A stretch of DNA of 6,906 nt from Thermoflexus hugenholtzii JAD2. GTDB lineage: Bacteria; Chloroflexota; Dehalococcoidia; UBA2979. Position numbers and translations under genes: made by a program. A model generated the notes under the pieces. It saw only the letters and a program-made list of their open reading frames with translations. It ran no database searches and was not told where the DNA came from. Each line of letters begins with the position of its first letter. Within the stretch, counting starts at the first letter, position 1. The stretch is from positions 1 to 6,906 of the forward strand of contig CAMDBZ010000090.1 in assembly GCA_945889565.1 (NCBI GenBank), read 5' to 3'. Positions 1 through 5,525 of this stretch are shown piece after piece.

Positions 1-2
1 CC

Positions 3-185
3 GCCGCCCGCCGGACCACGGCCGGCACCACCGCTCGTCGCGCGACCGCCGGCACGGCCACCAGCCGCACCGGCACCGCGACGCGCGCCACGGCCACCCG
101 AGCGACCGCGACGCGACGGCCCGCTGTGCGCCGCGCCGCGCCGCGCCGCGCCGCCGCAGCGCCCGCTGCCGCGCCGAGCGCGTAG
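3..185 (+). CDS. C-terminal tail of an Ala/Arg/Thr-rich (histone H1-like or phasin-like) protein, partial
   Basis: The plus frame starting at base 3 is open from the window edge to a TAG at 183-185 and gives 60 residues made almost only of Ala, Arg, Thr, Gly and Pro. Near-repeats such as ATRATATRATATRR are followed by an Ala/Pro-rich end (RRAAAAPAAAPSA). The start lies outside the window. Third positions are nearly all G or C, and a strong hairpin sits 18 bases after the stop, so this looks like the real end of a gene. Basic, low-complexity Ala-rich tails of this kind occur on histone H1-like proteins, on extended HU proteins and on PHA-granule phasins, where they bind DNA non-specifically; in very GC-rich genomes Arg often replaces Lys. 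No folded domain is visible, so the family cannot be chosen. The two other plus frames are also open here, which lowers certainty. Confidence 0.5.
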   Translation, partial: AARRTTAGTTARRATAGTATSRTGTATRATATRATATRRPAVRRAAPRRAAAAPAAAPSA

Positions 186-202
186 CTCGCGAGCGTCTGA
201 TC

Positions 203-243
203 GACACGAACGCGCCCGCTTCGACAGCGGGCGCGTTCGTGTC
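203..243. terminator. Perfect 18-bp hairpin between convergent genes
   Basis: Bases 203-220 (GACACGAACGCGCCCGCT) are the exact reverse complement of 226-243, with the 5-base loop TCGAC. The hairpin lies 18 bases after the stop of the plus-strand tail gene and 18 bases beyond the stop of the minus-strand gene ending at 262. This placement fits a terminator shared by two convergent transcripts. Neither side has a real T-run: the plus side continues TCAGCCGG and the minus side TCAGACGC. It is therefore not a textbook intrinsic terminator, though GC-rich bacteria often use such hairpins. Confidence 0.7.
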
Positions 244-261
244 TCAGCCGGCGCGATTACA

Positions 262-420
262 TCAAGAAGCCTCGGGCTCCTCCTGGTCGTGCTCCGACGA
301 CGCCACGCGATGCTTCCCCGCGTGCTCGCCGCCGCGGAACGCAACCGCCGCCAGCAGCGCCATCCCCCCCAGCACCGCCGCTGACGCGATCCACGCGATC
401 CCCCGCGCGACTTCCTCCAC
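262..420 (-). CDS. Small single-span membrane protein (52 aa), unknown function
   Basis: The predicted protein has 52 residues. A short N-terminus (MEEVARG) leads into one hydrophobic segment at about residues 8-28 (IAWIASAAVLGGMALLAAVAF), followed by a hydrophilic tail rich in His, Lys and Glu that ends DQEEPEAS. The GTG start at 420 is chosen because a strong Shine-Dalgarno, GGGAGGG (432-426), lies five bases upstream; the same frame is open further upstream but has no ribosome site there. The stop is TGA at 264-262. It is divergent from yqgE and convergent with the gene before it. I do not recognise the family. The tail has no motif, and orientation in the membrane cannot be judged with confidence. 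The ribosome site and the clean membrane span support a real gene. Confidence 0.62.
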   Translation of the reverse strand: MEEVARGIAWIASAAVLGGMALLAAVAFRGGEHAGKHRVASSEHDQEEPEAS

Positions 421-457
421 CGGTGCCCTCCCAGTTCGCCGAGCCCTTGTCGCTGCT

Positions 458-486
458 GCTATACCACCGCGACCGCGGGCTGGCCA
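458..486 (-). promoter_or_regulatory. Candidate sigma70-type promoter for the small membrane protein gene
   Basis: On the minus strand, TGGCCA (486-481) and TATAGC (463-458) lie 17 bases apart. Each matches the TTGACA/TATAAT consensus at four of six positions. This is one of the few AT-containing hexamers in the 107-base gap shared with yqgE, and it would give a leader of about 30 bases carrying the strong ribosome site. No comparable box was found for yqgE in the same gap. Confidence 0.33.
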
Positions 487-527
487 CAAGCGGCGACACA
501 GCGCCGGTCGCTGCTAGGCCGCCGCGC

Positions 528-1082
528 ATGGACCCGTCGCTTGCCGGCAAGCTGCTCGTCGCCAGCCCGCTCATGGACGAGCCCACGTTTCGCCGCACCG
601 TCGTGCTGGTGTGCGGGCACGACAGCCACGGCGCGCTCGGCCTCGTGCTCAACCGTCCGCTCGGCGTGCGCCTCGATGCGCTCTCCTGGGCGTGGCACGA
701 GCGCGCTGCGCCACCCGCCGTGATGTTCCGCGGCGGTCCCGTCGCCACGGAGTCTGCGCTCGCCCTGGGCAGCGCGCACCCTGGCACGACGCCCGCGTGG
801 GCGCGACCCGTGCTGCCCGGCCTCGGCCTGCTCGACCTTGAGCAACACGCCGGCACGCGCGACCCCGCCGTCGCGCAATTGCGTGTCTTCAGCGGCTACG
901 CGGGCTGGTCCCCGGGCCAGCTCGAGGTCGAGCTCGAGCAAGACGCGTGGCACGTCGTCACCGCGCGCGCGGCCGATGCGTTCGATGCCGAGCCCGAGAC
1001 GCTGTGGCAGCGCGTGCTGCGTCGCCAGCGCGGCACGCTCGCGTTCCTCGCGACCTTCCCAGCGGAGCTCTCGCACAACTAA
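528..1082 (+). CDS. yqgE: YqgE/AlgH family protein (UPF0301)
   Basis: The 184-residue product matches the YqgE/AlgH family along its whole length, and the family is usually about 185 residues. Visible signatures in order are SLAGKLLVASPLMDEPTFRR at residues 4-23, GALGLVLNRPLG near 40-51, FRGGPVATESALALGS near 66-81, a FSGYAGWSPGQLEVEL block near 125-140, and a C-terminal LWQRVLRR followed by LAFLATFPAELSHN. There is no signal peptide or membrane span, so it should be cytoplasmic. Its biochemical role is unknown; AlgH was named as an alginate regulator in Pseudomonas, but the family is far wider than alginate producers. The ATG at 528 is preferred because family members begin just before the LxGxLLVA motif. 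A GTG-initiated extension back to 423 would add 35 atypical residues and overlap the neighbouring leader. The ribosome site is weak. Stop is TAA. Confidence 0.95.
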   Translation: MDPSLAGKLLVASPLMDEPTFRRTVVLVCGHDSHGALGLVLNRPLGVRLDALSWAWHERAAPPAVMFRGGPVATESALALGSAHPGTTPAWARPVLPGLGLLDLEQHAGTRDPAVAQLRVFSGYAGWSPGQLEVELEQDAWHVVTARAADAFDAEPETLWQRVLRRQRGTLAFLATFPAELSHN

Positions 1083-1104
1083 CCCGCGCGCACACCTCGT
1101 CGCG

Positions 1105-1133
1105 TCGAACGCGAGGCGCTGCGGCCGTAGAAT
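1105..1133 (+). promoter_or_regulatory. Candidate promoter for the CocE-type hydrolase gene
   Basis: TAGAAT at 1128-1133 matches five of six bases of the -10 consensus. Seventeen bases upstream, TCGAAC at 1105-1110 is a weak -35 (three of six). It lies in the 92-base gap after yqgE and would start transcription near 1140, leaving a leader of about 35 bases that contains the ribosome site GAGGGAG (1164-1170). This suggests the hydrolase is transcribed on its own rather than only by read-through from yqgE. Confidence 0.42.
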
Positions 1134-1174
1134 CGAGCGCATCACCAGTCACGAGCCAACGATGAGGGAGCAAC

Positions 1175-2914
1175 GTGTCCGCTGAGCGGCGCGAGGACAT
1201 CGGCTGGGCCGTCGTCGAGCGCGCCGTGCCCGTGCCCGCGCGCGACGGCGCCGCGCTCGTCTGCGACGTGTACCTGCCGCGGTCCGCGCGGCGCTCCCCC
1301 GCGCTGCTCCAGCGCAGCGCCTGCGGCCGCGACGCGCCCGACGCGCGCTTCTGGACCGAGCGCGGCTACGCCTTCGTCGTGCAAGACGTGCGCGGGCGGC
1401 GCGACTCGGACGGTAGCTTCGTCCCGTTCGAGCACGATGCCGCCGACGGCTACGACGCCGTCGCGTGGATCGCCGGCCAAGACTGGTCGGACGGCGCCGT
1501 CGGAATGCTCGGCCAATCGTACGCCGCCGGCGCGCAGTACCAGTTGCTCGCAGGCAACCCCCCACTCTCGCTGCGCGCCGCCGTGCCGATGGGCGGCCCC
1601 ACCGATCTGCGCGACGGCTGGGCGTACACGCGCGGCGGCGCGCTCGAGCTCGGCTGGGTGCTCCCGTGGGCGCTCGAGCTCGCGCGCGACACTGCGACCC
1701 GCGACGCCAGCGCACGACTTGCGCCACCGCTCGCCCGCGTGCCCGAGCGGCCGCTGCTCGCCGGCATCCCGTCCGCGCCCACGCCCGAAGACGCGTACGA
1801 GCGCCTCCCGCTGCTCGCGCTCGCGCGCGACATCGAGTCACAACGCTGGCTACGCGACTACCTCACCCACCCTGACGATGGCGGCTACTGGTGGGCGACC
1901 AACGCGCGGCAGCGCGCCGGCGCCTTGAACGTCCCCGCGCTGCACGTCACCGGCTGGTACGACCCCCTGCAGCACGGCATGCTTGCGATGTTCACTGCAG
2001 CCTCGCAGCTCGCGCCCGCGTACGCCCGCCGCGCGCAGCACTTGCTCGTCGGCCCGTGGGCGCACTCCACGCCCTTTGGCGCGCCCGCCGACGGCCTCGA
2101 CCTCGACGGCGCGCAGACCGTGTCGCTGCTCGACGTGCAGGCGCGCTGGTTCGACCACTGGCTGCGCGGCGCCGAGAATGCCGTCCCGGACGCACGCCCC
2201 GTCGTCTACTTCGTCATGGGCCGTAACGCCTGGGCCGCCGCCGACACCTGGCCCCCGCCCGACGCGGAGCCGTGGCCGCTGTACCTGCACAGCCACGGCC
2301 GCGCGAACGCGCTCGTCGGCGACGGCGTGCTCAGCCCCACCGAGCCGGGCGCCGAAGAGCCCGACCGCTACGTCTACGACCCCGCGCACCCCGTGCCGTC
2401 GCTCGGCGGCGCGTCGCTGCTGCTCCCCGCCGGCGCGCTCGACCAGCGCCCCGCCGAACTGCGCGACGACGTGCTCGTCTACACCACCGCCCCGCTGCAG
2501 GCTGCCGTCGAGGTCACCGGCCCGATCCGCCTCGCGCTCTACGCGAGCACCACCGCGTTCGACACCGACTTCGTCGCGAAGCTCGTCGACGTGCACGCGG
2601 ACGGCACCGCGCGCCTCGTCAGCGACGGCATGATCCGCGCCCGCTACCGCGACTCCCCCGTGCAGCCCTCGCTGCTGCGGCCCGGCCAGGTCTACCGCTT
2701 CGAGCTCGATCTCGGCGCCACGAGCATCGAGTTCGCCCCCGGGCACTGCGTGCGCCTGGAGATCGCCAGCAGCAACTTCCCACGCTGGGACCGCAACCTG
2801 AATACCGGCCGCAGCCCCGCCGAGGATGCCGCGCCGCTGCGCGCGCTGCAGACCGTGTTCCACACCAGCGCGTATCCCTCGCAGCTGCTGCTGCCCGTGC
2901 GCCGCAGCGCCTAG
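1175..2914 (+). CDS. CocE/NonD family alpha/beta hydrolase (X-Pro dipeptidyl-peptidase S15 type)
   Basis: The 579-residue protein has the two-part architecture of CocE-type hydrolases: an N-terminal S15 alpha/beta-hydrolase fold (about 20-340) with an inserted cap region (about 150-235), and a C-terminal jelly-roll domain (about 365-575). The catalytic triad reads as Ser115 in GQSYAAG, Asp263 in GWYDP and His297 in GPWAHSTP, close to CocE spacing (117/259/287). QDVRGRRDSDG (70-80) is another family block. In the jelly roll, VTGPIRLALYAST, FVAKLVDVHADG and LEIASSNFPRWDRN are typical. The family hydrolyses esters or amides of small acyl compounds; cocaine esterase and alpha-amino ester hydrolases are known members, but the substrate here cannot be told. 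There is no signal peptide, so it is probably cytoplasmic. The GTG start is set by GAGGGAG (1164-1170). Odd point: the usual RTPYGR-type oxyanion motif is RSACGR, with Cys50 where Tyr is expected. It ends 19 bases from a convergent gene. Confidence 0.93.
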   Translation: MSAERREDIGWAVVERAVPVPARDGAALVCDVYLPRSARRSPALLQRSACGRDAPDARFWTERGYAFVVQDVRGRRDSDGSFVPFEHDAADGYDAVAWIAGQDWSDGAVGMLGQSYAAGAQYQLLAGNPPLSLRAAVPMGGPTDLRDGWAYTRGGALELGWVLPWALELARDTATRDASARLAPPLARVPERPLLAGIPSAPTPEDAYERLPLLALARDIESQRWLRDYLTHPDDGGYWWATNARQRAGALNVPALHVTGWYDPLQHGMLAMFTAASQLAPAYARRAQHLLVGPWAHSTPFGAPADGLDLDGAQTVSLLDVQARWFDHWLRGAENAVPDARPVVYFVMGRNAWAAADTWPPPDAEPWPLYLHSHGRANALVGDGVLSPTEPGAEEPDRYVYDPAHPVPSLGGASLLLPAGALDQRPAELRDDVLVYTTAPLQAAVEVTGPIRLALYASTTAFDTDFVAKLVDVHADGTARLVSDGMIRARYRDSPVQPSLLRPGQVYRFELDLGATSIEFAPGHCVRLEIASSNFPRWDRNLNTGRSPAEDAAPLRALQTVFHTSAYPSQLLLPVRRSA

Positions 2915-2933
2915 CCTGCACGCCCGCGCCCCG

Positions 2934-3311
2934 CTAGGGGACCGTCGTCTCGCAGTCCACGAACACCGTCGTGCCCAGCCCGTTGCCCACGCACACGTCG
3001 ACGCCCGCGCCCCCGTCGAGCGTGTCGAGCCCGCCCCCGCCGAGCACGCAGTCGGCGCCGTCGCCCGCCACGATGTTCTGCGCCGCCGGCCCTCCCGCGA
3101 CGAGCTCGTTCGCCGCGGTCGCCGTGAAGTCGCCCGCGCCCGCGACGACCGCCGTGAGCGTGAGTGCCGCGCACACCGCCGGCTTCAAGTCGTTCGCGCC
3201 CAGCGCCTGCGCCCGCTCCGCCGCCAGCGACCCCGGCACGGCGTTCGACGCCGCCTGCACGAGCACCGTCGTGAGCAGCGCCAGCGCGATGGCGACCGCG
3301 AAGCGGCGCAC
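2934..3311 (-). CDS. Small exported RTX-like (calcium-binding repeat) protein, last gene of the signal-peptidase operon
   Basis: The 125-residue product starts with an export signal: MRRF, a hydrophobic stretch AVAIALALLTTVLVQAAS (5-22), then NAVPGSLAAE. The mature part has an ANDLKP segment near 39-44 and a short RTX-like nonapeptide block at about 82-111 (AGDGADCVLGGGG, LDTLDGGAGVDVCVGNG), closing with VFVDCETTVP. The GGxGxDxLxGG pattern binds calcium in RTX proteins, but fewer than three full repeats are present. Four cysteines (47, 88, 107, 120) could form disulfides outside the cell. I recall families with a similar layout (NTVPAS-like cleavage region, ANDLKP, Gly/Asp repeats, final CET) but cannot confirm this by search. 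The GTG at 3311 is chosen because it leaves a short basic n-region and lies 7 bases after the stop of the peptidase gene, which suggests translational coupling. An in-frame GTG at 3347 would add 12 residues and overlap that gene. Neither has a clear ribosome site. Confidence 0.77.
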   Translation of the reverse strand: MRRFAVAIALALLTTVLVQAASNAVPGSLAAERAQALGANDLKPAVCAALTLTAVVAGAGDFTATAANELVAGGPAAQNIVAGDGADCVLGGGGLDTLDGGAGVDVCVGNGLGTTVFVDCETTVP

Positions 3312-3318
3312 GGCGGCG

Positions 3319-4908
3319 CTACGCGGCGCGGCTCGGCGCGGCCGCACTCGGACCGGCGCCGGGCTCCGCGCCCTCGCTCGCGCTGAAGTGGTACGTCGCC
3401 TCGTTGCACAGCACCATGAATTGGCGGAGGTGCAGCGCGTCCTGGATCACCGGCAGGTTGTTGCGCTCGGCGATCGCCGCGAGGTCTGCAAACCGCGCCA
3501 CCGAGATCAGCGGCCGGTCCGTCGGCGGCCGCACGAGGTGCGCCGTCGTGATCAGCGCGCCGAATTGCGCCTCGATGCGCCCTTGCTCGCCGCCCTCGAA
3601 CGCCCGCCGCGTCCGCCACGCGAGCAGCGCGAACGCCACCATCCCCAGCATCGCGAACGGCACCGACCACGCCCGCGCCGTCGCCACCGCCGGCGACAGC
3701 CAGAGCACGGACAGCTCCGCCGCGCGCATGCTCGTCACCTGGAACGCGCCGGCGCTCACCCGCTCCAGGCCGTTCTCACCGACCTGCGTGTCGAGCTGCA
3801 GCTCCTTGGAGCTCAGCCGAAAGATCAGCTGCGGCGCGAACGCCGGCAACGCCTGCGGCGCGCCCTCGATGCGCGCCTGCACGCGTGGCGCGATCACGAT
3901 GCGGTACTGCTCGTAGTCGGCGGTCGTCGCCGCCTCGACGCGGTCGATGAGCTGCTTCACCTGCGCGAGGTCGACCGTGCCGCGCAACATCGCCTCCGCC
4001 CCCGCGAACGGCGTCGGCGCCGTGATCGGAATCGTGCGCTGCCAGCCGTTCGACTGCGCCAGGTACGCGTCCAGCTGCGCGGTCCCAGCCACGCCGCCCG
4101 CCTGCGCGCTGTCGACGCGGTACGTGAACGTCACCTCCATCGCGCCCGTCAGCTTGACGAACAACGGCTGCCCGGGCGTGATCGTATCGTTGTCATAGAT
4201 CCCGCTCGGCGCCACGGCCGCGTACGCGAACTGCCCGCGCTGCTGGTACGGCGCGTCCGAGGCGACCGCCTGCTCGAGCGGCCGCGCATACGCGTACGCC
4301 GCGCCCGCGAGTCCCGCGGCCGCGACGAGCAGGCTCGCGATCGCCAGCAGCGATCCGGGCGGCGCGTACAGCGTGAGTGGCCGGCCGCCTGCCATGGGAC
4401 GGCCGCGCGCCGCCGCCCGCCGCCCCCGCCGCGCTCCGGCAGGCCGCACCCGCAGCCGCGGCACGATCACGCCCGCGGCGGAGAGCACCAGCAGCAGCAC
4501 CGGCCCCCACGGCGGGCGCAGCGCATCGAGCAGCAGCCCTGCCTTCGGCACGCGCAGCCACAGCCGCCCCGCGATCTCGGGCGCCGTCGGACGGTACGAG
4601 TCGATCCAGCCGTTCGCGTCGCCACGCAGCGTGAAGCGCCCGCCTTCGACCTCCGCGATGCGGTGCATCAGCAGCCCGAGCTGCGGATTGCGATACGCGA
4701 CGACGTCGCCCGGCCCGTAGCTCGCCGCGGTGCGCGCGAGCACGAGGTCCCCGTTCTGCAGCGCCGGCGTCATGCTCGACCCACCGACGCGCGCGTACGT
4801 CACCGGGCCGCCGCAGGCCGTCGGCGCCAGCACGATCAGCGCCGCGACGCCCGCCGCGATGGCCGCGCGGCTGAGCACAGAGCGGGGGACACTGGTGAAG
4901 AATCGCAC
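3319..4908 (-). CDS. Fused ER/archaeal-type signal peptidase I and DUF5305 membrane protein
   Basis: One 529-residue frame joins two proteins usually seen apart. Residues 1-150 are a signal peptidase of the S26B (SipW/Sec11) type: membrane anchor at about 15-31, nucleophile Ser45 in GGSSMTPAL, His82 in LLMHRI replacing the bacterial Lys, and GDANGWID (96-103) supplying the acidic residue. A second span (about 134-150) returns to the cytoplasm, followed by an Arg-rich linker (151-176). Residues 180-529 match DUF5305: span at 186-207, an ectodomain with GIYDNDTITPGQPLFVKL (236-253), VTFTYRV and GTVDLAQVKQLIDRVE blocks, a span at about 411-431 stopped by WRTRR, and a cytoplasmic tail with PLISVARFADLAAIAERNNLPVI-type sequence. 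Positive-inside charges agree with four spans and both large domains outside. The GTG start follows GGAGG (4917-4913) and lies 29 bases after the upstream gene. Inferred role: cleaving the signal peptides of its two operon partners. A second start at Met172 is possible but unnecessary. Confidence 0.92.
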   Translation of the reverse strand: MRFFTSVPRSVLSRAAIAAGVAALIVLAPTACGGPVTYARVGGSSMTPALQNGDLVLARTAASYGPGDVVAYRNPQLGLLMHRIAEVEGGRFTLRGDANGWIDSYRPTAPEIAGRLWLRVPKAGLLLDALRPPWGPVLLLVLSAAGVIVPRLRVRPAGARRGRRAAARGRPMAGGRPLTLYAPPGSLLAIASLLVAAAGLAGAAYAYARPLEQAVASDAPYQQRGQFAYAAVAPSGIYDNDTITPGQPLFVKLTGAMEVTFTYRVDSAQAGGVAGTAQLDAYLAQSNGWQRTIPITAPTPFAGAEAMLRGTVDLAQVKQLIDRVEAATTADYEQYRIVIAPRVQARIEGAPQALPAFAPQLIFRLSSKELQLDTQVGENGLERVSAGAFQVTSMRAAELSVLWLSPAVATARAWSVPFAMLGMVAFALLAWRTRRAFEGGEQGRIEAQFGALITTAHLVRPPTDRPLISVARFADLAAIAERNNLPVIQDALHLRQFMVLCNEATYHFSASEGAEPGAGPSAAAPSRAA

Positions 4909-4937
4909 GGGGCCTCCAACGAGACGCTGACGCCTCG

Positions 4938-5336
4938 TTACTGGACGATCACCACGCGCAGCTCGTCCGCCGTCTCGACCGCTGCCGCCAGCCCCGCGCA
5001 GCTCACGGCGAGCGAGGGCGGCGTGTTCGTGCACGCGTACCACGGCCCGGCCGGGCCGGGGACGCCGTCCTGCAGACGCACATGGATCTTCGCCGTCGCC
5101 GGCAGGACCACATCCACGTTGAAGGTCATCGAGGCGATCTGCTGCGGGTTCCCGACGGCGAGCGTGTAGACCACGTTCGTGATCGTGTAGCCAGAGATCG
5201 CGGTGCCCGCCTCGCCCGCCTTCGTCGCCGGGACCGTGTTTCCCGCCGCGAGCGTGTAGCCCGCCGCCGTCACCGCCGACACGGCGATGACCACGACGAA
5301 CAGCGGCGTGCGCCAGGCGTTGAGGATGCCGAACAT
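4938..5336 (-). CDS. Small exported protein with SipW-type signal region, first gene of the signal-peptidase operon
   Basis: The 132-residue product begins MFGILNAWRT, followed by a hydrophobic segment (about 11-30, PLFVVVIAVSAVTAAGYTLA) and then AGNTVPATKAGEAG, a region I associate with SipW-dependent exported proteins. The mature part, about 100 residues, reads as alternating short beta strands (ISGYTITNVVYTLAVG, MTFNVDVVLP, KIHVRLQDG), has one cysteine pair (102 and 113) and ends ADELRVVIVQ. This resembles the small beta-sandwich proteins found beside SipW-like peptidases, TasA/CalY-like in arrangement, though I cannot claim homology to TasA. The ATG at 5336 is preceded by GGAG four bases upstream; the frame is open much further upstream, but that part runs antisense to pgeF and is not coding. 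It is the first operon gene, 29 bases before the peptidase. Likely role: secreted structural or surface protein, perhaps polymerising; this is inference. Confidence 0.86.
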   Translation of the reverse strand: MFGILNAWRTPLFVVVIAVSAVTAAGYTLAAGNTVPATKAGEAGTAISGYTITNVVYTLAVGNPQQIASMTFNVDVVLPATAKIHVRLQDGVPGPAGPWYACTNTPPSLAVSCAGLAAAVETADELRVVIVQ

Positions 5337-5440
5337 GTCGCTCCACGATGGTGCCAGCCGCCTGCTGGCGTGCCCTGCTGCAATCCTCGGCGCGCATGCG
5401 CCGCACCACCTCGGCGTTCCCCCTACGCACGGCCGCGCGC

Positions 5441-5473
5441 ACCCTATCGTCGAAGCCCCACCGTCGAAGCCCC
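5441..5473 (-). promoter_or_regulatory. Tandem 12-bp repeat abutting a -10-like box upstream of the secretion operon
   Basis: On the minus strand the 12-mer GGGGCTTCGACG occurs twice in direct orientation (5473-5462 and 5459-5448), 14 bases apart from start to start. One base after the second copy comes TAGGGT (5446-5441), a -10-like TANNNT box. The repeats occupy the -15 to -40 zone of this candidate promoter, where an activator or repressor would bind. It would produce a leader of about 100 bases before the ATG at 5336. No good -35 hexamer is visible, which would fit activator dependence. The rest of the 189-base spacer (5337-5525) shows no other gene or strong structure. Confidence 0.35.
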
Positions 5474-5489
5474 GTCGCGCTCGCCCCCG

Positions 5490-5519
5490 CTGGCAACGCC
5501 GCGGCGCCCCGCGTACCCT
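5490..5519 (+). promoter_or_regulatory. Candidate leaderless promoter of pgeF
   Basis: TACCCT (5514-5519) lies six bases before the pgeF ATG and CTGGCA (5490-5495, four of six to the -35 consensus) lies 18 bases upstream of it. No Shine-Dalgarno sequence is present before the ATG; the bases there are pyrimidine-rich (CCCTCCCGAC). A TANNNT box at this distance would place the transcription start at or next to the start codon. Confidence 0.3.
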
Positions 5520-5525
5520 CCCGAC

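Noticed and set aside
423..527. GTG-initiated N-terminal extension of yqgE by 35 residues
   Set aside because: The family starts just before LxGxLLVA. The extension is unlike the family and overlaps the leader of the divergent gene.
1850..2863. A 337-codon minus-strand frame inside the CocE-type gene
   Set aside because: Composition is that of a mirror frame (Val, Gly, Arg, Glu). The opposite strand has a full catalytic triad and two recognised domains.
2910..2938. CCTAG...CTAGG inverted pair at the two convergent stop codons
   Set aside because: Five-base arms only, created by both genes ending in TAG; too short to call a terminator.
4800..4830. Possible lipobox (LAPTAC) making the signal peptidase a lipoprotein
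   Set aside because: The -3 position is Pro rather than Leu, Val or Ile, and the segment is the normal membrane anchor about 14 residues before the catalytic Ser in this peptidase type.
2971..5169. A 732-codon plus-strand open frame opposite the secretion operon
   Set aside because: Its translation is a low-complexity run of Arg, Ala, His and Pro with no domain, and it is antisense to three genes with clear motifs. Long antisense frames are expected at this GC content.
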